A stretch of DNA of 64,000 bases from positions 43,909,920-43,973,919 of the forward strand of contig OY282606.1 of NCBI GenBank assembly GCA_958298945.1. Reading direction: 5' to 3'. A program made the position numbers and the translations under genes. A model generated the notes under the pieces. That model worked only from the letters and a program-made list of their open reading frames with translations. It did not search any database and had not been told where the DNA came from. This stretch comes from Atherix ibis. Its lineage: Eukaryota; Arthropoda; Insecta; Diptera; Athericidae. This document shows positions 33,401-44,007 of this stretch, piece by piece; position 1 is the first letter of the stretch, and each line of letters begins with the position of its first letter.

Positions 33401-35640
33401 AAATGAAAATAGTTCCTAATCCCTATGTCAGGGCACAGGGTATCAAACAAGTCACTGACTGCTGCTGAAGTGAATGAGTGACTGTAAACGCAGTGCTCTC
33501 AACGGAAAACCGACAGCAAGGACATCCCTTCATATCATATGGACTGTGTGTAAGTGTGCGAACGACAGTGCACTCCGGTTTTTTTTACGAATTCAGAATT
33601 CACAATTGTTCTTCTTCAAGTGGATACTTGAAGTTTCAAAAATGAAAAGGAAATTCATTCCCGCTCATTTGTAAGAGGCCCCTAATGGAGTCTAATAGTT
33701 GTCGTGTTCATTTAACGTTAACATTTCTTCGGAATATATGAAGATATATATGTATATGTACGTCCATGCCCTCATATAAATATATATGCTCCTGTATTCG
33801 CATACAAATCACCAACAACATCAGGAGTTAAACTAACTATTGAGGAATGCATTAAACAAAATCTAACGCATATGTTTCATTGAGACTAAAGGCCATATTC
33901 ACATAATACAGATTTTACAGGCCATATTGCGCCCATGAATGCAACTCCATTTTTAAAAGCATTCTAATAATGGCAAAATCCATCACATCATACTTATCTG
34001 CATGTATGTATGTGTTTATGTATGTGCCCATACGATTATTATTTAATATGTTTGTGTAAGTTTACGGAATTTAATCTTAGGTATTTGAAAAAATAAAACT
34101 AAGAACATTTTCACAATTTATCGTTTCAATCATTTTTTTAAAATGATTTTTATAGAACAGGAGTTCCGAAATCGTAAAGATGGAGTTTCTATAATGTATT
34201 TTTCCACTATTTGCATAAAATTGTCGACATTTCGTATCTGTATTCGAATTTGTTCAATTTAGAACTCAAGCCAGCCGCATAATTACAATGAATTTCTTCT
34301 TGCCTCCACAAAAAGACGGAAAATTGCATTTGCATTTTAATACACATACAGCTAAAGTTACTTAGAGATTGTAAACTACAATACATTGTAACTGTCTGAA
34401 CGATTGGACACGTCAATCGAGTCGATCAGGTCCACACAATGCATGCACATACGAGTATTTTAATCTCCCATCTCCCATACGGAAATTCATCACAAATGGA
34501 TAGAAAATCTTTAGAAGCTTCTACTCGACCTCGAAACGTATTTAACTGCACTCATTCACAAATTTACTATACAAATGGAAAAAATCACTTCTATTTTTAT
34601 TATTTCCTTTATCGAGTGTTTAGTAAGGTTACTTTTTTATATATGAAATTTTATATTTGTCCTATTAATATTGATAATTATTTTTTTTCTTCTAACTTTT
34701 AATAATACTCGTATTTTGATAAATTCTACCCTGTAATTTTAGTCAATTTTAAGTTCTCCATTAAATTTTCCATTTCTTAACACCTTTTCAAAGAACAGGA
34801 TTTGAGGATATGTCTTAGAGATATCTTTTTTTCGATTGCTTATCAAGTAAAATTTTTTGTTAGTAGTCTAATATGTTATATAGAATTTTATAAAATCTTT
34901 TCTATTAAAGTTGTTTTTGCCTTAAATTAAAATAGAATATCAAAATTAATAGAACACGAACTTTTTTGTCAACATATTTTTTTATTGATTCCATTTTTAA
35001 TATTTCTAATCGTTAATAGCTTTTAGTATGTTCTACGGTAGTACAGGGTGTTTCACAATGAATGGGCATAACTTCGAAGCGTAATTCTTTGATACTTGAA
35101 AAGTTGAAAATTATTCTTGTGTATGGGCCAGTAATCAATGCGGCTGGAGTTTGGGCCTTATTTAAACTTAAAATAAGATATTGCAAAAATGATCGACTAA
35201 ACTACAACAGTTTTTTTGATATATATATATGGTTAACAAGGTGGAGGCAATAAAAAATTGTAAATCAACATATAGAATTAACTTTTAATTTTTTTTAAAT
35301 TAATATTAATGTGCTTCGTGCGTTAGAAGCTTCCGAAAATAAACCCGCTAACATGAATATGCTTTACTGCTTGTCCCCTTAGATTACCAGTTGTTTCTCT
35401 GAGGGCAACATGTTTTATGGTATGTAAAAAGGATTATGGAAATTATTCCCTCGATCTTGGAATAGGGATGACGAAGATCTAAAAATTGAACGTGAAGTTC
35501 AACAGGAGTATGACCAGTTACGCCCATACTCAGAGGATATCTTTGGGTGTTTCCATTTTCCACTGTATGTACAGGCATTTTTTTTTCTATGTTGGGTTTG
35601 AGGGCACCTCTTTGCACAAATTTCGTACCCCTCCACGGGT
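33401..35640. other. AT-rich intergenic DNA
   Basis: No supported gene. At 35040 ACAGGGTGTTTCACAATGAA resembles a Tc1/mariner terminus, but no partner or transposase was found. Tetranucleotide TATG-rich patches lie around 33745 and 34010. Confidence 0.45.
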
Positions 35641-35679
35641 CATTAAAGTCTGTGTTCTCTTGTCACACAGACTTTAATG
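35641..35679. repeat. Perfect 14-bp inverted repeat (hairpin)
   Basis: CATTAAAGTCTGTG (35641-35654) and its exact inverse (35666-35679) are separated by 11 nt. No T-run or gene end beside it, so not an obvious terminator. Confidence 0.85.
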
Positions 35680-35694
35680 AGGCTAATAGAGAGA

Positions 35695-36370
35695 CTAGAT
35701 AAGCATAGGAATCCGACACAAATCATTGATAGAGATGGTCATGTGACAAGGGGTGTTGTCATTGTGGATCATCGAAGTAATCAGAAGTGTAGGCCCCTTT
35801 TCCCGAGCCTTCAAGAACTTTTTTTTATAAAAAACTTGGCGAAACCATTTTTCTGAAGGCACAAGAGCCCTTGTTCGTTCCACATTTGCATCAGTTTTCG
35901 ATGTTGCAGACTCCCTTGAGCTGTTTTCGGCTTCCACTGCTTCTCGGCGCTTTAAAAATGGCACATGCCACCAAAAACCTTGTGGTTTTGATAAATAATG
36001 TTCCCTTAGTTAAACCAGCATATTCACCCAGCTAAATATACAGTTGAATAGGAGGCTGGGAAACCGCAAGAATGTTTTTTTATGACAAAAACTCGTTGAT
36101 TGAGATGGCCATGTGATAGGAGGAGTCGTTATGACGGGACATCCAAGTGTCTGAAATTTCCGATCTGATATAAAGAACTCTATTTCTGAGTATTTGAAGG
36201 ACCTTTTTTAAATAAAAAACTTGGCTAATAGTTTTTTTCTGGAGGCACAGAAGCTGTCACTGATTCCACATTTTCATCAGTTTTCGATTCTTAAGTCCCC
36301 CTTTAGTGAGGTTCGACTTCTACTGCTTCCCAGAAACACCATTAATGCCTAATATTACAGAAAAGTTATA
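35695..36370 (-). mobile_element. Mariner J2 and J3, two tandem deleted copies
   Basis: Two similar minus-strand segments (about 35695-36045 and 36050-36370). J2 keeps RREAVEAENSS, TSKTDANVERTRALV, then jumps to FLKAREKG and HNDNTPCHMTISIN (second Asp). J3 keeps the same layout in worse condition. Both lack the first catalytic block, as J1 and J4 do, so the family here consists of non-autonomous derivatives. Confidence 0.62.
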
Positions 36371-37532
36371 TTATTGATAATGAATGTTCCCTATAGGTTT
36401 GTTGCAGCTTTTCGTACGTCAAGCTTGTGGATTCACCATGCATAAGAGTAAACTAGAAGGCACACTAACTTTCGGTGTTCCACTTTTCGTAACATACGTG
36501 TACTACAAAAACATAACTTCACTTATCACCCTCTATGGAGTCGCCCTATTACTGAACAACGTTAAAACAAGGTAATTCCATATTAGGGAAGTCTGCAATA
36601 CTATCAGATCACTCACACTTCGTTTATTTTGATTTGTCAATCCTCGAGAAGTTTTTCGAGAATTCCTACCAATACAGTTTTTATACAGAAAAATTCGAAG
36701 ATTGTTTATTTTTTTTTCTTCAAAAATATCTACCCTATACAGGAGATTATGTTCCTTTACAATTTTTAAATATTTCTCAAATACCCAAATCTAAGTCCTC
36801 AAAATAATTAAAATTATAACAACTTTTTATTTTTCATTTAAAAGCAATAATCTTATTTCAAATGCTAAAAATCATGATTAGTTGTTATAATTTGTTGACC
36901 CAGTTTTTATTATATTTAATGAATATTCATTTGAGTTATACTTTTTTTCTATTTAAAATGCAAATATTTACTGGCAACTTGACAATTTTTGTTTGAAAAG
37001 CAAATTCGTCAATTCGGGATTTATTTATGTTCAATCATGAAGATGGGAAAGGTGGTGCTTGAATTAATAATTAAGTAACTTTTGATCTTTTATGATGTAA
37101 GATATTATTTTCGGTATTTAAAAAAAAAATACTTTTTTAATAATGAAAATCTACAGAAAAAGTAGTAGTAGTTTTTTCGCTTGAACTTATATTAGTTGGT
37201 CTGAAAGTCAGTGGGAACATTTCTAGTAGCTTCTATAATAATGACAATAAGTGGCAAATCATGATCTACTTATTATTTTGTACATTGAACTTATTTTAGT
37301 TAAATACTATGTAAACATAATAACATAGAGAAATATGTTATTGGTAAAGGTTCGATTTTGCTATTCAGTTTTCGTTGAAGTGCCATCGAATGATGAGCTT
37401 GGTTTTTTGCATCAGTTTTTAAAGATCATGTACTTGTAAGTGATTTTTGTGAGAGATAGTTCATTCTTTTTTAGTTTTTATTTATTTTCTGTTTCGAAAT
37501 AATCATGAAATTATTAATAATAATTCATACAG
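36371..37532. other. AT-rich DNA upstream of the DM4/DM12 gene
   Basis: Should contain the promoter and any 5' exon of the next gene, but I cannot point to a convincing initiator or TATA element. No transposon recognised. Confidence 0.45.
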
Positions 37533-38308
37533 AAAGTGGCTGCTTTTACTACTTTTGGTAATAGTCGAACTTTTGCCTGTTGATAGTGGAAATACATTCT
37601 ATAACATAACACGAATGCCAAGATCCTTTAAAAAAAAACGAGGATTGATTTTCGAGGGTGGCGGAGTCGCTAAGGTCTATTATTACTTAACTATGTATAT
37701 ACATATGTGTAATTTAAAATCAATTTGAATTTGTTTCGTTTTCATTTAGATGATATATGGTGCCATTTATCCGATATATTTATACGATAGAGTAAAATGG
37801 CGTCAACTGAATTGTGGTTACAATATTCAAGCTCAATACGCTGTTCCAACAACACCCACCTATTGGTGGGAAAAGTGGGACGGTCGAAGTTTAAGAGAAG
37901 CTAAAGAAAAATTCGAAAGAGATGGTACTTTTATGCCAGATGAGTCTAGAAAACTGATTTATATTGCCCTGGAAACATTTATGAATGTTCAAGATAAGGA
38001 CGGACATAAATGCCTGCTTCGGTCGATTTGTGAAAATGGTGAAGTTGATGAGGTCCAAGGAATATTTGCAGAAATATTGTATACAATTTTAAAGTGTGTT
38101 AGATTGTTTATATTGTAGTTATAAATATTCGAAAGAAAAATTAACAATATTCAATAATAGGCCAGGTATTAATGATATTGATACTGTCTATATGGATGCA
38201 TACAATGCAGGAAGAGCTGGAGCCAATTGTTTGACATTATTTCCCGAATGCCCTAAAGGCCATGGCATTTTTGATTCAATAGCAGTGACTTTATCGAATT
38301 GGAACTGA
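37533..38308 (+). CDS. DM4/DM12-family secreted protein, three exons
   Basis: Exons 37533-37674, 37750-38093 and 38161-38308 with introns of 75 bp (GTCTAT...TTTAG) and 67 bp (GTGTGT...AATAG); phases agree, giving about 210 residues plus stop. The first exon codes a signal-like segment (KWLLLLLLVIVELLPVDSG) then KKKRGLIFEGGG, the typical Lys/Arg cleavage-like run and LIFxxG of this family. The middle exon has VPTTPTYWW and HKCLLRSICENGEVDE; the last has YMDAYNAGRAGANCLTLFPE then CPKGHG. The three conserved Cys pairs of the DM4/12 domain are thus present. These insect proteins are presumed secreted; molecular function is not established. The start is unresolved: no in-frame ATG before the first residues, an ATG at 37505 is in another frame, and an AG at 37531-37532 may be a splice acceptor from a 5' exon. 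AATAAA at 38361-38366. Confidence 0.85.
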
Positions 38309-38360
38309 GTATAAATGAAATTTTTTTTAAATAATATTTTGACTATTGAAAATAAGTTGA

Positions 38361-38366
38361 AATAAA
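38361..38366 (+). promoter_or_regulatory. Poly-A signal of the DM4/DM12 gene
   Basis: AATAAA 53 bp after the stop codon, the expected place for the cleavage signal. Confidence 0.65.
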
Positions 38367-38467
38367 GTGAAACTATTTGTTATTATAAAGAAAAGTCGTT
38401 TTTTTTGTAGTTCGTTATATACAGATTGTAGTAGGCACCCCATAATAATATTTATTTTTCAAGAATA

Positions 38468-39772
38468 CGAGGTATGTTCAAAAAGTATCGCGAATTTTGT
38501 GTTTTTTCAAAAATTATTTACGATATTCAAATTTATTCATGAATATCTATTTTGTTCCCTTCAAAGTAATCCCCACCAGATATTATACACTTTTGCCAAT
38601 GTTGTTTCCAATCCTCGAAGCACTTCAAAAAATCATCCTTCGATGCCGTCTTTATCTCTTCAATCGTAGCGTAGCGTCGTCCTTTCATGCGGTTCTTCAG
38701 TTTCGGGAACAAGAAAAAGTCACAGGGGGGCAGATCTGGAGAATACGGTGGCTGCGGCATTATTAGTGTGTTGTTTTTGGCCAAAAATTTGCGCACAAGC
38801 AACGATGCATGAGCAGAGGCGTTATCATGGTGCAAAAGCAAATTTTTGTTCTTCCACAAATCCGGGTGTTTATGGCCGATTGCTTCGCGCAACTTGCGCA
38901 TACCTTGCAGGTAATATTCTTTATTGACCGTTCTACCCTGTGGTAAGAACTCATGATGCACCACGCTACTGCAATTGAAGAAAACTGTAAGCAAAACCTT
39001 CACATTCGACCGAACTTTGCGCGCTTTATTCGGTCTTGGCTCTTGCGGCAGCTTCCACTGGGATGATTGAGCTTTAGTTTCTACGTCATAACCATAAACC
39101 CATGATTCGTCACCAGTTATGACCCTCTGGAGCAAATTTGGGTCATCGCGGACAGTGTCCAATAGTTCCTTAGCAATGTTAATTCGATGCTGTTTTTGGT
39201 CGAAATTGAGCAATTTTGGTACGAATTTTGCGGCGACCCGTCTCACGCCAAATCATTGGTAAAAATCGAATGGCACGAGCCAATCGATATGTTTAAGTCC
39301 TCAGCAACTTCTCTAACGGTGATTCGACGATTGGAAAATCCATTTTCTTCACTTCATCAATGTTTTCGTCTGTTGTTGACGTGCTCGGGCGTCCGGCACG
39401 ATTTTCGTCGATCACATCTTGTCGGCCCTCTGAGAACATTTTGTACCACCGATAAACGTTGCTTTGGCCCAAGGTAGCTTCACCATATGCCATAGTCAAC
39501 ATTCGAAATGCGTCTGCGCAATTAATTTTGTTTTTCACACAAAATTTGATACAGATTCTTTGATCCATTTTTTGGAATGGGCAAAAATCGAAGACGAGCC
39601 AAAACACGTGCAAGCAAAGCACCTGTCAAAAATTAACTAAACATTAAAATAGCTGAACCTGTTGGCATAAGTGAGAGACATGAGTACCAACATAACGCCA
39701 TAAAAAATCGAAAATCGAATATACGTAACCCGCGGAAATTCAAAATTCGCGGTACTTTTTGACCAGACCTCG
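38468..39772 (-). mobile_element. Mariner B4, full-length copy
   Basis: A 1305-bp element with TA at 38466-38467 and 39773-39774 and ends CGAGGTATGTTCAAAAAGTA / CGAGGTCTGGTCAAAAAGTA (right end inverted). It serves as the reference for the deleted copies B1-B3: inverted similarity between its ends stops after about 30 bp, so the long arms in B1 are secondary. It lies about 100 bp downstream of the DM4/DM12 gene's poly-A signal. Confidence 0.92.
38533..39568 (-). pseudogene. Mariner B4 transposase, two frameshifts, catalytic triad intact
   Basis: Starts MDQRICIKFCVKNKINCADA (39568), then VYRWYKMFSEGRQDV, RAGRPSTSTTDENIDEVKK. A frameshift near 39345 leads to FSNRRITVREVAEDLNIS, and a one-base loss near 39247 to MRRVAAKFVPKLLNFDQKQH. 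From there one frame of 237 codons holds TGDESWVYGY (first Asp), LLLHHDNASAHASLL (second) and YSPDLPPCDFFLFPKLKN (third, 34 residues on), ending GGDYFEGNKIDIHE and a stop at 38533. The first Asp and full spacing are intact; only two frame breaks disable it. Confidence 0.9.
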
Positions 39773-39837
39773 TATTCTTATTTTTGGAAATAATTAAAGA
39801 GCAATTTTTCAATACATTTTTTTAAAAACTGTTTGGT

Positions 39838-40560
39838 TCACTCTTTGCTGTTATAATAACGGATACTCCCTTCAAGTATACTAGCCACTAGTTTGTGACA
39901 TTCTTCGTCCATTATCTTTTCCCATTCATCGAACAATACTTGTTTTAAGCATTGTTTAGATGTAAATTTGTGTTTTTTTTTTACATTTAAGTCTGATGAC
40001 TATGCATAACTCTATGAAGTTCTTTCGAAATCACTCCATTGTCAATACGGATTTGTGGCATGACGCATTGTCCTGTTGATATTTAAAATTTTAGATAAGT
40101 TTTTATCTATGAACAACTTTGTCAAGAAGGGCTCAATGTGTTTATTACTTTTTATTTGACCATTATAAATTAATAATTCTAGCAGCCATGCAGTCTCAGA
40201 TCATATTGACATTTGCCATTATGCATTCCGGACTATATTCCTGAACAGGCCTGTGTCGCAGCTACGTAGCACCGGACGTACCAAACCCCTGTTATGAATA
40301 AAAGAAGAGAGTTTCTTATAAATGGAATTATACATATTTCAAAATTTTACCCATTGGACCATACACGTATTATGTTTGACCAGTTGGCATCGAAGTGGCT
40401 GAAGTTTTTAATTTTTCTCCGCGAGGCAGGGCATTTTTCTTGCGTTGCAACATTTTAGGCCAGATTCGTTCGGTATTTATTCATATGACTACCTGTTTGC
40501 TGAAAATAATTATCAGTTACTTAGACGGTACGGTGTGAACGATTTATTTCTGGCAATTTT
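39838..40560 (-). mobile_element. Tc1-like transposase remnant
   Basis: Minus strand: QQDNASCHKSVLTMEWFRKN contains the second catalytic Asp in the Tc1 form QQDNAPCHKS; later QVLFDEWEKIMDEECHKLVA matches the C-terminal WxxIPxexCxkLV tail, ending in TGA at 39840-39838. The third acid and the N-terminus are not readable. The right boundary is a guess. Confidence 0.6.
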
Positions 40561-40913
40561 TTCTGTCCAAAAAACATTATTAATTGCCGTAAATGCGGAC
40601 CTACTACTTTTTTCCTTCTTATAATTTTTTTGAAATACACACAAATAGCTTCAAATTTTTTTACCAAACCAATCATGGGCTAAAAGCTTTTTCAAATAAA
40701 CAAATTTCAATTTTCCAAAAGCGAACAAATGTAATAAAAAAAAAACTTAACATATCACTTATTTCAACAAAACGTTATAAGATTAGAGATGCCTAATACT
40801 TTTAGCCAAGCCGTTGTTTTAAATTAATTCTTTCTAAAGTTGTAAGGACTCCAATTCCTTACAAGTCCTCCGAAAAATGGTTGATGCAATACACTATGAT
40901 TTACGAGGTTCCA
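40561..40913. other. AT-rich non-coding stretch
   Basis: No supported feature; the plus-strand ORF at 40593-40796 is Lys/Phe/Asn-rich, as expected from composition. Confidence 0.45.
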
Positions 40914-41673
40914 ACAATTTAATTTTATTTTTATAAATTAGTGTTATTCCTTTTTAAGTAGTTTCATTAGGCAGCTATATACATGAATGGGTTCCTTCCT
41001 TCATAGAAGAGTTTCTTTCTCACTTCGTAGCAGCGCTGGACGGCCTCAACTGGATCACCTTCAGCTCCTTGGTTACACTCCTCTGGATGTTATCGACAGT
41101 ACCAAGATTATGCCGTTACAAATGATTTTTGGTCTTGGGGAATAGAGTAGCTGGGAAACCCCAAAAATCTATTTTTTCGACAAAAACTTGTTGATGAAGA
41201 TGTCCGTGTGGCAGGGGGCTTTTAGATAGTGGACCATCTAATTGTCTGCAATATCCAATCTAACACAAATAAGCTTTTTGAGACTTATAAGGACTACTAC
41301 TCAGCTTCATTGTTAATCAAGAGTAATCACTCGTTCCACATATTCATCAGTTTTCGATGTTGAAGGCCTTCCTAAGCAGGGTTCGTCTTCCACTGCTTCT
41401 CGGCTCTCCAAAAATGCTTAAAGCTACTGAAAAACTTGTGCTCTTGATAGGGAATAGACTCATTGCAACTTTCCTAGATTTGATGACACATCATTGGTCC
41501 CATTATAAGTAACACTCTACAAAGAAACAACTTCTCATACGATGCTCTATTGGGTCGTATAGTTACAGGACAAGATTGAATTTTGTACTGCACGTCTAGT
41601 AGAGAGTAACATCTGCAATGTTGCCAGATTGTACTCAGTAATGCTAGTCTCATTACTTTTCTATGACACCTTG
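40914..41673 (-). mobile_element. Mariner J4, deleted copy with both ends
   Basis: Left end CGAGGTTCCAACAATTTAAT after TA (40912-40913); right end CTATGACACCTTG before TA (41674-41675). Minus strand keeps REAVEDEPCLGRPSTSKTDE, then jumps to IRLDIADN-MVHY and APCHTDIFINKFLSKK (second catalytic region, Asp lost), and near the left DPVEAVQRCYEV of the C-terminus. At 760 bp it is a non-autonomous derivative. Confidence 0.72.
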
Positions 41674-42878
41674 TAAATGTTCCCTTTTTAGGACTACAAT
41701 GTTCCCCATTAAAAAATTTCACCTTGTTTATCCTGTCTAAACAGTAAAAAAACTTTGATGTCTTTTTAGACAAAATTTTTTTTTGGAATAATTTACCGAA
41801 AATATAGAGTATTATTCAAATTAATTAAAATCAAATACAAAAAGTTGTCAACTGACATGATATGTTGAAGTCAATTTAACATATGTATGTGCTCTCAATA
41901 AAATTAAGACAAACATTTTAGAATTACTTATTATAGTATTTACTAGTACTCAAAGTTAAAGATATTAAAATATTTACGCTTAAGTATTATATTCAAAATT
42001 AAATTAACTCCATTTGAATTTAAAAATAACAAGAGTATTTGAATAAAATTTTATATTTTTTGTAATTGGTAAAATAAAGTTTTCCTAATCATTAAGTAAT
42101 TAGGTTTTTATAAGATATTCTTAAGCTTATTGTGATAATTACTTTATGTTTCTTCGGACCAAATAAATATTACATGCCCAATAATATTCACTAAATCAAT
42201 AGTTATTAATTTATTATAGAATTTTTTTTTCGAATATTAATTTAATATTTTTAAAGAGATAGAAGTATGTATATATAAGAGGTACTTATCTATTAAAGTG
42301 ATAAAGATGAAGTTTTAGTTTAGTCAAAAAATGTTTCACAGTTAGCTGTAGTTAACCAATATTTTTTTAATAATAATAATCAAAAGATAAATTGTATCCT
42401 TGTAAGTAGATTTTTTTTACAAATCCTACAGCCAACTGCTTTGATATAAGTAGATAAATGTTAGTTAGCAGAAAAAATATATGTAATATGAAAAAAATTC
42501 ATATACTATATTTATATTTGTAAATGATATTCTTGCTCATTACGTAATAGGCGGATATTTGAAGATTTTTTTTTTTTTGATTTTTTTATTTGTTTTAAGG
42601 ATAAAGCCACTGAAGTGTGAATTAAAAGTTTCTGTATCAACACACAAATCTATAAAGCTTATGTTTATAATTTTTCTAGATGATGGAAGCTCAAATAAAT
42701 AAGGAAGGATGAGATTGAAGAAAAACGATCCTTTTGAGTAATTAATGTTACCACCACCATTTGTCGAATGTATACGAGCGTACAGAACAAGTACCTTTTG
42801 ATCTTCGCCTTCTCTAATTATGGAATTTTCCATTTTCCATTTTCCATTTTTTTTTTTACTTTATTTTGTCAATTTCAG
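41674..42878. other. AT-rich non-coding DNA
   Basis: No supported gene. The region just before 42879 has TTTTCCA repeated three times (about 42828-42850). The minus-strand frame 42833-42540 has no splice or motif support. Confidence 0.45.
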
Positions 42879-44007
42879 TTTTTTGATAGAAAGCAAAGAT
42901 TTCCTCTAATGACAGTGACGGTCTCCAAAGGTGTTTCTTCAACTCAAGAGGTTAATTACAACTTTTTGAATGATTAAAAATAAGGCTGTGTGAATCACTT
43001 ATCGTTATCTTTTCTATAATACTATTCAATTAAATTAAAATTATTTCATAAAAAAGTCAAGATAAAATGAAACTAAGAAAAATAAATAGAAAATAATTAA
43101 TCAAAGAAAAAAAAATGTATCCTTGAAAATGATGTGATGCGATTGAATTTAAGTAAAAACGAACAAATTAATATTTATATAAAAGTATACAAATTCAAAT
43201 ATCTTATAGAATATATATGTACATTCTTCTTGATATAAATAAATATTTACTTTGGTTTTGGTTTTGCGAATAGGATCTAGTACTACTTGGAATTCTACTT
43301 TGGTTTTCTTATTCCTATCATTAAAGAAATTTTCACATTTACCAAATAATAATAATAATAATAATAGATAAATATTATACATATAATGAATAAAGTACAG
43401 TCGATGTAGAATTCCTTATTATTTGTTTGTTTATATTTTTTTGCTACCACTTGTTTCAGTTAAGAAATTTGGAGGACAATATTCCAAAAGGAATTTTCTT
43501 GAAAACAAATTTTTAATACATAAATAAGTTTTTAGGTTATGAGCAAAATATTACAATGCGCTGTTTTTAATGTTGTTTCCGCTTTTTTAAATTTACAGAA
43601 TAGAAAATGTGCTTGATCAACAAGTCTGCAGTTGGTTGAATATTTAAAAATACTAATTTAAAATATACTTTACATATTCATATGGTGGATGATGATGATA
43701 TCTTTTATTTATTGTGTTAATATATTATTTATAGATACTGAAGCGAACTTAATTGGCAATTGACTTTTATATGATGATGGTGATTAGCATTCTTTTATAT
43801 TTATTAACTTTATTATTTAATAAATAAGATTATTCTTTGAGATAGGATAATTGTTTATGGCATATCGTCTATATACGAGAATCTTCTTAAATTATAGAAG
43901 CATATAAGTTGTTTTTTAATTAGGTGCGTGATAAGCTCAAGCATTATATACTTCAAGGATGTGGTTTTGATAAAGAAGTAATAAATGAAATTCTGAGGCG
44001 TTATTAA
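42879..44007 (+). CDS. Possible two-exon small protein
   Basis: Exon 42879-42950 follows a good acceptor (GTCAATTTCAG) and ends CAAGAG/GTTAAT; it contains an ATG (42909) opening MTVTVSKGVSSTQE. Exon 43924-44007 follows a pyrimidine-rich acceptor (TTGTTTTTTAATTAG), continues in phase 0 with VRDKLKHYILQGCGFDKEVI and seven more codons, and stops at TAA 44005-44007. AATAAA lies near 44264. Either a 41-residue small protein or the 3' end of a larger gene. The second exon is convincingly protein-like; the pairing with the first is inference from matching phase. No family recognised. Confidence 0.35.
43345..43366. repeat. (AAT)n microsatellite
   Basis: About seven AAT units; inside the intron of the preceding candidate gene. 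Confidence 0.85.

Noticed and set aside
35042..35260. Possible Tc1/mariner terminus (ACAGGGTGTTTC)
   Set aside because: No matching inverse end and no transposase sequence nearby.
38094..38118. A 25-bp intron in the DM4/DM12 gene
   Set aside because: It would keep the phase but is too short to splice; the AG at 38159-38160 keeps the same phase, gives a normal 67-bp intron and better domain spacing.
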